A DNA stretch of 64,000 nt from JAOUEA01 sp963719165. Its GTDB lineage: Bacteria; Actinomycetota; UBA4738; HRBIN12. Position 1 is the stretch's first letter, and each line of letters opens with the position of its first letter. The notes beneath the pieces were generated by a model. It searched no databases, was not told the DNA's origin, and saw nothing but the letters and a program-made list of their open reading frames with translations. The stretch spans positions 930,001 through 994,000 of the forward strand of contig CAVRAV010000001.1 in assembly GCA_963719165.1 (NCBI GenBank), given 5' to 3'. Position numbers and translations under genes: made by a program. Positions 25,964-34,372 of this stretch are shown in pieces.

Positions 25964-26749
25964 CTAGAGCCCGTCGAAGAGATCGCCCAACACCGGGGCG
26001 TCCGAAGCCGGCGCCGGCCAGGCGATCGCGTGGGTCTCCCTGCGCAGGATCTCGAGCTGGACGTCTTCGGGGACGTCGGCCATGTCGTTGGCCTGGGTGC
26101 GATGTTCGCGCAGGGCGGCGGCCTTGGCCTCGACCACGCTCGAGCAGTCCACGACCATCTTCACCAGCTCGTCCGCCACGCCGCGTGGCTGGAACAGCGG
26201 CGGATGCTCGAGGTCCATCGGCTCGCGGCCCATCGCGACGAGGGAGTCGTTGAACGACCGCAGGGCCGAGGCGGGCAGGCAGCTGTGGAGCAGCCGCCGC
26301 GGGCGGTCGCCTCCCTGCCCTCGCGTCCGATGGAAGGCCTCCGTTGCGGCACGACCGGTGGTGATGTGGTCCGGGTGGCCCGTGATGCCATCGGGTCCGA
26401 ACGTGATCACCACGTCCGGGCGCTCCTCACGGAGCACATCGGCGATCCGCTCCACGAGGCCGTCGAACGGGACGCCGGCCACGCCGCCGTCGGGGAGCCG
26501 GAAGAAGTCATGACGGTCGGGCTCGCGACCGAGTGCGATCCAGGAGCGCCGATCCTCGTCCTCGCGCACCACGCCCAACTTCTCGCGGGTGGCCAGGGCC
26601 GGATCCGCGATCTCACCGCGCTCACCGCTGGTCACGTGCACGAGCCCGAACCAGAAGTCCGGGTCATCCGCGTGCAGGGCGACGCTGCCGGCGCATCCGA
26701 AGGTGTCGTCGTCGGGGTGCGCCACCACGGCGAGCAACCGGCGCGTCAT
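25964..26749 (-). CDS. PIG-L family (LmbE-like) deacetylase
   Basis: Zinc-dependent N-acetylglucosamine-type deacetylase. The 261 residues show AHPDDD near the N-terminus (H11, D13, D14) and a later GHPDHITT with the second zinc histidine. Relatives include MshB and Mca of mycothiol metabolism, but nothing here fixes the substrate. ATG at 26749 overlaps the dapB stop as ATGA, so it is the third gene of an M16-dapB-PIG-L unit. Confidence 0.88.
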   Translation of the reverse strand: MTRRLLAVVAHPDDDTFGCAGSVALHADDPDFWFGLVHVTSGERGEIADPALATREKLGVVREDEDRRSWIALGREPDRHDFFRLPDGGVAGVPFDGLVERIADVLREERPDVVITFGPDGITGHPDHITTGRAATEAFHRTRGQGGDRPRRLLHSCLPASALRSFNDSLVAMGREPMDLEHPPLFQPRGVADELVKMVVDCSSVVEAKAAALREHRTQANDMADVPEDVQLEILRRETHAIAWPAPASDAPVLGDLFDGL

Positions 26750-27474
26750 GGGGCGGCCTCCAGCAGCGGGTCGAGTCCGATCGTGAGCCCGGGACGCGAG
26801 GGCACCGCTTTCACCGCCATCAGCACGCCGGGCATGAAGGCCGTGCGATCCACGGTGGCGTGCCTGATCCGCAGGGTCTGGCCGGGGCCGCCGAAGAGCA
26901 CGTCCTGGTCGGCCACGACGCCGGGCAGGCGCACCGAGTGGATCGGCACCGTGGCCGCCGTCTCCCGCGCCGCCTCGATCACGGCGGACGTGCTGAGCGC
27001 CGTGCCGCTCGGCGCATCGAGCTTCGCCGGGCCGTGATACTCGATGATCTCGACGTCGGGCAGGAACCGGGCGGCTTGGGCCGCGAAGCGCATCATCAGC
27101 GCCGCCCCGATGGCGAAGTTCGACGCCACCAGCACGCCGACATCGCGCTGGTCGGCCCACGCGGGGTCGACCTCGAACCCCGTGGTACCCACCACGGCGT
27201 GGATGCCGTGCGCGATGCAGTGCTCGACGTGCTCGCGGGCGAATGCCGGTCCCGTGAAGTCCACCGCCACGTCCACGGCCGCGCGCTCCAGCGCGGCGAG
27301 CTCGTTCTGCGCGACCACCCCCGTGTCCGCTAGACCGATGGCCTCGTCGAGTCCCTCGCCGGCTGCGGAACGGCTCACCGCGGCCGCGAGCGACAGGTCG
27401 GCATCGGCGTGGACCGCCCGGCAGACCTCGCTGCCCATCTTGCCGGTGGCACCGACGACGCCGATGCGGATCAC
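26746..27474 (-). CDS. dapB: 4-hydroxy-tetrahydrodipicolinate reductase
   Basis: NAD(P)H-dependent second step after DapA. The 242 residues start with a Rossmann motif (IGVVGATGKMG) and contain the catalytic EYHGPAKLDAPSGTA with histidine and lysine. The start is GTG at 27474, overlapping the peptidase stop by 4 bp. The longer open frame upstream shadows the M16 gene. dapB next to an M16 peptidase and pnp is the Streptomyces order. Confidence 0.95.
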   Translation of the reverse strand: MIRIGVVGATGKMGSEVCRAVHADADLSLAAAVSRSAAGEGLDEAIGLADTGVVAQNELAALERAAVDVAVDFTGPAFAREHVEHCIAHGIHAVVGTTGFEVDPAWADQRDVGVLVASNFAIGAALMMRFAAQAARFLPDVEIIEYHGPAKLDAPSGTALSTSAVIEAARETAATVPIHSVRLPGVVADQDVLFGGPGQTLRIRHATVDRTAFMPGVLMAVKAVPSRPGLTIGLDPLLEAAP

Positions 27475-28745
27475 CCCGTGGCTCCCAGGAAAGCCGTCTT
27501 CGCGAACGGCCCGAGCACCGTGAGCGTCATGGGCTGGGACAGCACTCGCTCGGCCACGGCACGCGCGTCCTCCAGCGTGACCTGCTCGATACGCCGCAAC
27601 GATTGATCCACGGTGAGGATCTCCCCGTGCGCGATCTCGGACTTGCCGAGGCGGCTCATGCGCCCCCCGGGATCCTCGAGCCCGAGCACCATCGCGCCCT
27701 TGACGTGCCCCTTCGCGCGCTCGAACTCCTCGAGGCTCAGCCCGCCGTTGGCCACATCCGTCAGTTCGCGTCGCAGCAAGCCGATGACTTCGTCGGCGCG
27801 CCCGGGCGTGCACCCCGCGTAGCAGGCGAAGACCCCGGCTTCGGTGTACTGCCCGTGGTAGCTGTAGACGGAATAGGCCAGCCCGCGCTTCTCGCGCACC
27901 TCCTGGAACAGGCGCGAGGACATGCCGCCCCCGAGCGCGGTGTTCGCGATGAGGAACGCGAACCGCTCGGGATCCGAACGGGGGAGCCCGTTGGTCCCCA
28001 GGCAGATGTTGGCCTGCTCCGTCTTGCGCCGCTTGGTGAGACTGCGTCCCGACGGGTCCGGTGATCGAACAGGGGCCCGGAGGTTCCACACCGAAGGTTC
28101 GCCCCTGCCGACCTCGCGGCCCGTCTCCATGCGCTCGCGCAGGAGGGCGACGAGGTCCTCGTGCCGCAGGTTGCCGGCCGCCGCGACGACGAAGTTTCCG
28201 GGGACGTAGTGGGCGCGGTAGAAGCGGCCTACGGAGCCGGTGGTGGCGGCCTCGATGGTCCCGACCGTGCCCAATATCGGGCGCCCCAGGGGATGCTCGG
28301 GCCACAGGGTCTCGGTGAACAGGTCGTGGACGACGTCCTCGGGCGCGTCCTCGTGCATGTTGATCTCCTCGAGGATCACCTGCCGTTCACCGTCGAGGTC
28401 CTTCTTGCGGATCACGGTGTGCTGCAACATGTCAGCGAGGTGATCCACCGCCATCTCGAGGTCGCGGTCGAGGACGCGGGCGTAATAGCACGTGTACTCC
28501 TTGGCGGTGAAGGCGTTGAGGTCTCCCCCCACCGCGTCGAACTCCTCGGCGATGTCGAGCGCGGTTCGCGTCTTGGTGCCCTTGAAGAGCAGGTGCTCCA
28601 GGAAATGGCTCGACCCGCTGATGGCCGGTCGCTCGTCGCGCGAACCCGCCAGCACCCAGAAGCCCAGCGAGACGGAGCGGACGCCGGGCATCCGCTCCGT
28701 CACGACCCGGAGGCCCGAGTTGAACTCGGTCCTACGGATAGGCAT
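27471..28745 (-). CDS. M16 family (pitrilysin-like) zinc peptidase
   Basis: The 424 residues carry the inverted zinc motif HFLEH (H47, E50, H51), the downstream glutamate helix and the C-terminal half with a REKRGLAYSV arginine/tyrosine motif. It is a processing-peptidase-like protein with no signal peptide, so probably cytoplasmic. The gene lies 3 bp after the pnp stop and overlaps dapB by 4 bp. Substrates in actinobacteria are not established. Confidence 0.92.
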   Translation of the reverse strand: MPIRRTEFNSGLRVVTERMPGVRSVSLGFWVLAGSRDERPAISGSSHFLEHLLFKGTKTRTALDIAEEFDAVGGDLNAFTAKEYTCYYARVLDRDLEMAVDHLADMLQHTVIRKKDLDGERQVILEEINMHEDAPEDVVHDLFTETLWPEHPLGRPILGTVGTIEAATTGSVGRFYRAHYVPGNFVVAAAGNLRHEDLVALLRERMETGREVGRGEPSVWNLRAPVRSPDPSGRSLTKRRKTEQANICLGTNGLPRSDPERFAFLIANTALGGGMSSRLFQEVREKRGLAYSVYSYHGQYTEAGVFACYAGCTPGRADEVIGLLRRELTDVANGGLSLEEFERAKGHVKGAMVLGLEDPGGRMSRLGKSEIAHGEILTVDQSLRRIEQVTLEDARAVAERVLSQPMTLTVLGPFAKTAFLGATG

Positions 28746-28748
28746 CGG

Positions 28749-31109
28749 CTATTCGGCGTCCGGCGTGGCCGCCGGCTCGGACGCCGGAGCCGTGCTCCTG
28801 GGGGCGTCGGCCGCCGGCTCGTCGCGGAAGCGACGGCCGCGCTCGCGGTCGCGCCCGCCACGATCGCCCTGGCCTCCACGGGACCCACGGTCACGGCCGC
28901 CGCGGTCTCCGCGGTCACGCCGCTGGCCGCCGCCGGACTCGTCGGCCTGTCCCTCGGGGATGGCCCATTCCTCGCCTATCGGCTTCAGACTGATCTTGCC
29001 CTGCGCGTCGATGTCCTCGACCAGCACGGTGATCGTGTCGCCCTCCTTGATGGCCTCCTCGACGCTTTGCAGCCGCTTCCCGCGGCCCAGCTTCGAGATG
29101 TGGACGAGCCCGTCGCGTCCGGGCACGAGGTTCACGAAGGCGCCGAACGTGGTGGTCTTCACCACCGTGCCCACGTACTCCTCGCCTACCAGCACCGGGC
29201 GTGGGTTCGCGATGTCGTTGATCATCTCCGCTGCTTGGTCGGCGCCCTCGCCGCCCGTGGTCGACCCGATGTGCACCGTGCCGTCGTCCTGGATGTCGAT
29301 GTCGGCGCCCGTGACCGCGATGATCTCGTTGATCCGCTTGCCCTTGGGCCCGATGACCTCGCCGATCTTGTCGACCGGGATCTGGATGCTGATGATCCGC
29401 GGCGCCTTCGCGTTCACCTCGTCGCGCGGGGCGGCGATCGCTTCTTCCATCACGTCGAGGATCTGGAACCGAGCCTCGCGCGCCTGCTGCAGCGCACCCG
29501 CGAGCACGTCGCCCGGCAGACCCGTCACCTTCATGTCCAGCTGGATCGCCGTGACGAACTCACGGGTGCCGGCGACCTTGAAGTCCATGTCGCCGAGCGC
29601 ATCCTCGGCTCCGAGGATGTCCGTGAGCGTCACGAACTTGTCGTCGTCGGCGATCATGCCCATGGCGATGCCGGCCACCGGCGCCTTGATGGGCACACCG
29701 GCGTCCATGAGGGACAGGGTGGATCCGCATACGCTCGCCATCGACGTGGAGCCGTTGGAGCTCAGGACGTCGGAGACGAGGCGCAGCGCGTACGGGAACT
29801 CGTCCTCGTCGGGGACGACCGGCACGAGGGCGCGCTCGGCGAGCGCGCCGTGACCGATCTCGCGACGACGAGGCGAGCCCACACGCCCCGTCTCGCCCGT
29901 GGAGTAGGGCGGGAAGTTGTAGTGGTGCATGTACCGCTTGCCGTCGTTGAGATCGAGCGTGTCGATCATCTGCGTCATGCGCAACATGCCGAGGGTCGTC
30001 ACGTTGAGGACCTGCGTGTCGCCGCGGCTGAAGAGCGCGGAGCCGTGGGCCTGCTTGAGCACCCCGACCTCCGCGGAGAGCTGCCTGATCTCGGTGGGCC
30101 CGCGGCCGTCCAGCCGGACGCCCTCATCGATCACGCGCTTGCGCATGACCTTCTTCTGGATCTGCTTCCACGCGGCACCGAACTCGCTCATGCGTGCCGC
30201 GCCGTCGTCGCCCAGTTCGGCGGCGAGATGCTCCTTGGTCTCGGCCTTGAGGGCGTCGAGCTTCGCCTCGCGCTCGGCCTTGTCCGGCACGATCGCCTCC
30301 GCAAGGCGGTCCTTCGCGAAGCCCGCGACGATCTCGTAAACGTCATCGCCGAACAGCGGGTTGGGATCCCATGCCTGTTCGGTGACACCGACCGCGTCCA
30401 CGAACTCCGACTGGAGGTCGATGAGCTCTCCGATGGCGACCTTGGCGGCCTCGAGCCCGAGGGCCACGTTCTCCTCCGTGGGGGCGGTCGCCCCGGAGGC
30501 CAGCAGCTCCCACGTGTTGTCGGGGGCCTCGCCCTCGATCATCAACACGTCGATCTGGCCTCCGTCGTTGCGGCGGCCGGCGACGACGATGTCGAACGTG
30601 GCCTCCTCGACCTCCTGGAACGTGGGGTTCACGATCCACTGTCCGTCGATCAGGCCCATGCGAACCGAGGCGACCGGCCCGTCGAACGGGAGCCCCGCGA
30701 GGCACGTGGCCACGGAGGCGGCGTTCATAGCCGGGATGTCGTAAGGGTTCTCGCCGTCCATCCCCAGCACGGTGATGACGACCTGAACCTCGTCGCGGAA
30801 TCCGTCCTTGAACGTGGGACGGAGCGGGCGGTCGATGAGTCGGCACGTGAGGACCGCGGTCTCCGACGGCCGGCCCTCACGGCGGAAGAAGCTGCCGGGG
30901 ATCTTGCCGATCGCGTACATCCGCTCTTCTACGTCGATGGTGAGCGGGAAGAAGTCGATGCCCTCTCGGGGCTTGCTGCGCACGCAGGTGGCGAGCACCT
31001 GCGTGTCGCCGTAGGTAACCAATACGGCGCCGTCTGCGAGACGCGCCATCTTGCCCGACTCGAGCGTCAGGGTGTTGTTCCCGATCTTCCGGGAAAGGGT
31101 GGTGGCCAT
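28749..31109 (-). CDS. pnp: Polyribonucleotide nucleotidyltransferase (PNPase)
   Basis: Phosphorolytic 3'-5' exoribonuclease and polymerase. The 786 residues contain two RNase PH domains separated by a helical domain, then a KH domain (IPVDKIGEVIGPKGKRINEI) and an S1 domain (VGEEYVGTVVKTTTFGAFVNL), ending in an Arg/Gly/Asp-rich tail that may bind RNA. ATG at 31109 has an AAGGAGG site. Upstream rpsO and a 247-bp gap recall the classic rpsO-pnp arrangement. Confidence 0.97.
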   Translation of the reverse strand: MATTLSRKIGNNTLTLESGKMARLADGAVLVTYGDTQVLATCVRSKPREGIDFFPLTIDVEERMYAIGKIPGSFFRREGRPSETAVLTCRLIDRPLRPTFKDGFRDEVQVVITVLGMDGENPYDIPAMNAASVATCLAGLPFDGPVASVRMGLIDGQWIVNPTFQEVEEATFDIVVAGRRNDGGQIDVLMIEGEAPDNTWELLASGATAPTEENVALGLEAAKVAIGELIDLQSEFVDAVGVTEQAWDPNPLFGDDVYEIVAGFAKDRLAEAIVPDKAEREAKLDALKAETKEHLAAELGDDGAARMSEFGAAWKQIQKKVMRKRVIDEGVRLDGRGPTEIRQLSAEVGVLKQAHGSALFSRGDTQVLNVTTLGMLRMTQMIDTLDLNDGKRYMHHYNFPPYSTGETGRVGSPRRREIGHGALAERALVPVVPDEDEFPYALRLVSDVLSSNGSTSMASVCGSTLSLMDAGVPIKAPVAGIAMGMIADDDKFVTLTDILGAEDALGDMDFKVAGTREFVTAIQLDMKVTGLPGDVLAGALQQAREARFQILDVMEEAIAAPRDEVNAKAPRIISIQIPVDKIGEVIGPKGKRINEIIAVTGADIDIQDDGTVHIGSTTGGEGADQAAEMINDIANPRPVLVGEEYVGTVVKTTTFGAFVNLVPGRDGLVHISKLGRGKRLQSVEEAIKEGDTITVLVEDIDAQGKISLKPIGEEWAIPEGQADESGGGQRRDRGDRGGRDRGSRGGQGDRGGRDRERGRRFRDEPAADAPRSTAPASEPAATPDAE

Positions 31110-31325
31110 GGGCCGTTCCTCCTTGCTGAAGACTGCGCGCGAGGCGGTCGCCTCGGCGCCGGAGGAGGTGGGGTGGGCCGATTCTCAGTGGTGAGCATCC
31201 GGTCTCCGCCGGCTCGCCGGGAGCCGTGGGGTGTCGGACGCTCGCTACTGATAACCGACCGCGGGTGGTTTCCACCTCCGTTGTGCGGGTCAGTGGGTCG
31301 TTGGCATCACTCCTCGCGGTGGCAG

Positions 31326-31340
31326 CGCCCCCTGGGGGCG
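31326..31340 (-). other. GC-rich hairpin between rpsO and pnp
   Basis: CGCCCCC and GGGGGCG flank a single base, 16 nt after the rpsO stop; with a small bulge the stem can extend. There is no T-run, so it is not a classic terminator. In E. coli and Streptomyces an RNase III-sensitive hairpin lies between rpsO and pnp; this may be its counterpart. The rest of the 247-bp gap (31110-31356) holds another short GC palindrome and no gene. Confidence 0.45.
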
Positions 31341-31356
31341 GCCTCCGGTGATTCGT

Positions 31357-31629
31357 TCAGCGGCGCAGACCGAGGCGCGCGATGAGCGCGCGGTACCGCT
31401 CGATGTCCTCGTTCTTGAGGTAGTCGAGCAGCCGACGCCGGCGCCCGACCATCTGCAGAAGCCCGCGACGCGACGCGTGGTCATGCTTGTGAAGCTTGAG
31501 GTGCTCGGTGAGATCCGCGATGCGTCTCGTCAGCACCGCCACCTGGACCTCTGCGGAACCGGTGTCTCCCTCGCTGCGGGCGTACTCCGAGATGATCTGC
31601 GTCTTGGTTTCTTTGGTCAGGGTCGTCAT
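31357..31629 (-). CDS. rpsO: 30S ribosomal protein S15
   Basis: Small-subunit protein that binds 16S rRNA early in assembly. The 90 residues match the family closely (TGSAEVQVAVLTRRI; LKLHKHDHASRRGLL; RRRRLLDYLK). A TAGCCT -10 (31647-31642) lies 12 nt before the ATG, giving a very short leader; it overlaps the ~11-12 bp spaced AGCTC repeats. Confidence 0.97.
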   Translation of the reverse strand: MTTLTKETKTQIISEYARSEGDTGSAEVQVAVLTRRIADLTEHLKLHKHDHASRRGLLQMVGRRRRLLDYLKNEDIERYRALIARLGLRR

Positions 31630-31641
31630 CGTCTGCGACCA

Positions 31642-31647
31642 AGGCTA
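31642..31647 (-). promoter_or_regulatory. -10 hexamer of rpsO
   Basis: TAGCCT on the minus strand, 12 nt before the ATG. The expected transcript leader is only about five bases. No good -35 is visible at 17 bp. Confidence 0.4.
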
Positions 31648-31700
31648 CCAGCTCAAGGCAGCTCTCTAGGCAGCTCCTCGGGAGCTCATTCAGGCAGCTC
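31648..31700 (-). repeat. Phased AGCTC repeats upstream of rpsO
   Basis: Five AGCTC blocks end at 31654, 31664, 31676, 31687 and 31700; three are the longer AGGCAGCTC (31656-31664, 31668-31676, 31692-31700). Spacing of 10-13 bp keeps them on roughly one face of the helix. They cover the rpsO -35 area and run into the last codons of ribF. Confidence 0.6.
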
Positions 31701-32640
31701 CCTCAGGCCGAGGATCCTCGATCAGACCGCGGGTTCGCCCCACGTCCTGGGCGATGGCAGCCACCAGCTCGTCCACGTGCTCGTAGCGCACCTCGTCGCG
31801 CAGGCGCTCCCAGAACTCAACCGCCATCGACTCCCCGGGCAGGTCGGAACCATCGAAATCCAGCAGGAAGGACTCGACGTGCAGCGGCTCCACGCCGAAC
31901 GTGGGGTTCGTCCCGACGTCGATCGCGGCCCGATACCGCCCCCCGCGGATCTCGGCCACCCCGGCGTAGATCCCTTGGCCGGGCAGCAGGAGCCGCGGCC
32001 AGGTCTCGAGGTTCGCCGTGGGATACCCCAGCCCCCTGCCGCGTCCATGCCCAGAGACCACCGCTCCGTCTAGCACGAACCGGCGTCCGCAGGCGAGCCG
32101 GGGCCACGCGAGGTCGCCTTCGGACAAGGCCTCGCGGATCGACGTCGAGGACACGACGCGCCCGTCGATCTCGACGAGATCGACGCCGTCTGCCGTGAGC
32201 CCGAACGGGGCGCCGAGAACCGGAAGGGTCTTCACCGTGCCGGCGGCCTTGTGCCCGAACGTGAAGTTCGCGCCCATCACCGCGTGCTCTGCGCCAAGCC
32301 CGCGCACGAGGGTCTCAGCCACGAACGCCTCGGCGGGGATCCGGGAGAAGGCGGGCGTGAAGGCGAGCACGACGAGCACGTCCAGGCCCGCCTCGCTGAT
32401 CAGATCGGCCTTGCGCTCGACGCCCGTGAGGAGTCGCGGCTCGTGCCCCGGCGTGAGGACCTCGCGGGGGTGGCGGTCGAACGTGACGGCGACGGATCGG
32501 ATCCTCCGCTCGCGGGCCTCTTCGACCGTACGCGCGAGCACGGCCTGATGACCGAGGTGCACACCGTCGAAGAACCCGACCGTCACCACCGCGGGTTGGC
32601 CGGACAGGGGGAGCGCCTCGAGGCCGCGCACGATCCGCAT
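31690..32640 (-). CDS. ribF: Bifunctional riboflavin kinase/FAD synthetase
   Basis: Makes FMN and then FAD from riboflavin. The 316 residues begin with the nucleotidyltransferase domain (VGFFDGVHLGHQAVL; later STSIREAL) and end with the riboflavin-kinase barrel (GYPTANLETW; GVAEIRGGRYRAAIDVGTNP). ATG at 32640; a TACCCT -10 ends 8 nt upstream, so it is probably leaderless. Divergent from the kinase-fusion gene. Confidence 0.95.
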   Translation of the reverse strand: MRIVRGLEALPLSGQPAVVTVGFFDGVHLGHQAVLARTVEEARERRIRSVAVTFDRHPREVLTPGHEPRLLTGVERKADLISEAGLDVLVVLAFTPAFSRIPAEAFVAETLVRGLGAEHAVMGANFTFGHKAAGTVKTLPVLGAPFGLTADGVDLVEIDGRVVSSTSIREALSEGDLAWPRLACGRRFVLDGAVVSGHGRGRGLGYPTANLETWPRLLLPGQGIYAGVAEIRGGRYRAAIDVGTNPTFGVEPLHVESFLLDFDGSDLPGESMAVEFWERLRDEVRYEHVDELVAAIAQDVGRTRGLIEDPRPEGAA

Positions 32641-32648
32641 CGCCACGG

Positions 32649-32654
32649 AGGGTA
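32649..32654 (-). promoter_or_regulatory. -10 hexamer of ribF, leaderless type
   Basis: TACCCT on the minus strand, 8 nt before the ribF ATG. It is back to back with the promoter of the divergent gene at 32687. Confidence 0.5.
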
Positions 32655-32673
32655 GCGGAACCGATGACCGGGG

Positions 32674-32679
32674 TATCGT
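32674..32679 (+). promoter_or_regulatory. -10 hexamer of the PAP2-like/kinase fusion gene, leaderless type
   Basis: TATCGT ends 7 nt before the ATG at 32687, leaving no room for a ribosome-binding site. Confidence 0.5.
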
Positions 32680-32686
32680 ATCGCCC

Positions 32687-34372
32687 ATGTCTGGCTCCGG
32701 GGAGGTCACGGCGGGCGAGATCGAGCGCCGCGACGGCGTGGCCACGCAGGGCCGCCGCCGGCTGCGGCGCCCGTCGGGAGAGGCGCCCCCGCTCCCCCAC
32801 GACGCCGGCTGGAAGCGCTGGCTGTGGCCGTCCGTCGGCGTCATCCTCCTCGGGAGCGTCCTCGGGACGGCGATGGCCTTGGAGCCCCTCCCACAGGACG
32901 TGAGCATCCTGCGGTGGGCGCAGGGGCTGCGCACGAGCCTCAACGTCGACGTCGCGAAGGCCATCGACGTGCTCGCCACACCCGCGGTGGTCTTGGCCCT
33001 GCGGATCGCGGTCTTGATCGTGCTGGCATCGTTCAAACGCTTCCGCCACCTGGTGGTCGCCTTGGTGACGTGGGCCGCGCTCGACCTGGTCGTGACCTTC
33101 GTGCGGGTGCCGCTGGACGCACCGTCGACGCTCGTCCCGCCCATCCCCTCGGTCGCCGCACGGGGCTTCCCCGTCTTCTACTTCCCCGGAGCGGGAACGG
33201 TGGCGCTTTCGATCACGCTCTTCGTGATGGTGTACGCCCTCGTACCGGCCGGGAAGTTGCGGTCTCGTCTGAGGTTGGGGGCGGTGGCGCTCCTCATCGT
33301 GGTTGCCTGCGCGCGGGTCCTGCTCGCCGATGCCTATCCCTCCGCCGCCTTCTATTCCATCCTGCTGGCTGCCACGGTCGGCTTCGTGGTCTTCAAGTGG
33401 CTGTGCCCCGACGAGTCGTTCCCGGTGTCGTACCGGCGGGGAGGTAACGCCGCCCACCTGAACCTGGGCGGCGAGCGTGGACGGGCGATCCGCGCTGCGA
33501 TGCGCGATCAGCTCGGGATCGAGGTCACCGACGTGAAGGCGTTCGGCGACGAGGGGTCGGGAGGATCGACCCCTCTGTTGATGACCACCGAAGACGCAAC
33601 GCAGCTCTTCGGGAAGATCCTCGCCACGAGCCATCTGCGGGCCGACCGGTGGTATCGGATCGGTCGCACGATCATGTACGGGCAGATGGAGGACGAGGCG
33701 CCGTTCGGCTCGGTGCGACGGCTGATCGACTACGAGGACTACGCCTTGCGATTGCTCGACGACTACGGGTTCCGGGTGGCGAAGACGTACGGAACGGTCG
33801 AGCTCACCCCGAACCGGGAGTATCTCCTGCCCACCGAGTTCTTCGCCGGGTCCGAGACGCTCGGGCACGCCACCCTCGACGACACCGTCATCGACGAGGG
33901 CCTCGCCCTCGTGCGCCACCTGTGGGACGCGGGGCTCGCCCATCGCGACATCAAGCCGGCCAACCTCCTCAAGCTCGACGGCCACCTCCAGCTCATCGAC
34001 GTCTCCGGCCTCGAGATCCGCCCGTCGCCGTGGCGGCAAGCCGTCGACCTCGCGAACATGATGCTGGTGATGGCCCTGAAGTCCGACCCCGCGCGCGTCT
34101 ACGAGATCGCGTTGCGCTACTTCACACCCGAGGAGGTGGGCGAGGCCTTCGCGTGCGCGGTCGGCATGGCCATCCCCACCGAGCTCCAGCGCTACATCAA
34201 GGAAGACGGCCGCGACCTTCTCGAGGAGTTCAAGCGGATCGCCCCGACGTATCCCGCGATCTCGATCCAACGCTGGAGCGCCCGGCGCGTGGCGCTGACG
34301 GCCGCGGCGCTGGCGGTGCTCGTGTTCGTGGTGGGCGCGAGCATCTCGGCTCTGGGCTCGGAAGTATGGTGA
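32687..34372 (+). CDS. Membrane protein: degenerate PAP2-like domain fused to a protein-kinase-like domain
   Basis: 561 residues, unnamed. After a basic cytoplasmic tail (1-42) come about six membrane helices (about 43-235) laid out like a PAP2 phosphatase, but all three PAP2 motifs are lost: no K-x6-RP, FPGAGTV where PSGH is expected, and ARVLLADAYPS instead of SR-x5-H-x3-D. A kinase-like domain follows (about 260-510): candidate ATP lysine in LFGKILA, catalytic loop HRDIKPANLL at 419-428 and metal aspartate D438 in LIDVSG (DFG variant). A final membrane helix lies near 535-557. The kinase residues look functional; lipid-carrier or polyprenol substrates are a guess from the neighbours. Confidence 0.75.
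   Translation: MSGSGEVTAGEIERRDGVATQGRRRLRRPSGEAPPLPHDAGWKRWLWPSVGVILLGSVLGTAMALEPLPQDVSILRWAQGLRTSLNVDVAKAIDVLATPAVVLALRIAVLIVLASFKRFRHLVVALVTWAALDLVVTFVRVPLDAPSTLVPPIPSVAARGFPVFYFPGAGTVALSITLFVMVYALVPAGKLRSRLRLGAVALLIVVACARVLLADAYPSAAFYSILLAATVGFVVFKWLCPDESFPVSYRRGGNAAHLNLGGERGRAIRAAMRDQLGIEVTDVKAFGDEGSGGSTPLLMTTEDATQLFGKILATSHLRADRWYRIGRTIMYGQMEDEAPFGSVRRLIDYEDYALRLLDDYGFRVAKTYGTVELTPNREYLLPTEFFAGSETLGHATLDDTVIDEGLALVRHLWDAGLAHRDIKPANLLKLDGHLQLIDVSGLEIRPSPWRQAVDLANMMLVMALKSDPARVYEIALRYFTPEEVGEAFACAVGMAIPTELQRYIKEDGRDLLEEFKRIAPTYPAISIQRWSARRVALTAAALAVLVFVVGASISALGSEVW

Noticed and set aside
28161..31385. Open frame of over 1,000 codons on the plus strand opposite pnp, and similar long frames opposite dapC, miaB, ftsK, rnj, rpsB and others.
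   Set aside because: GC-rich third positions keep antisense frames open. Their translations are Arg/His/Pro-rich with no domain, while the opposite strand encodes clear, complete proteins.
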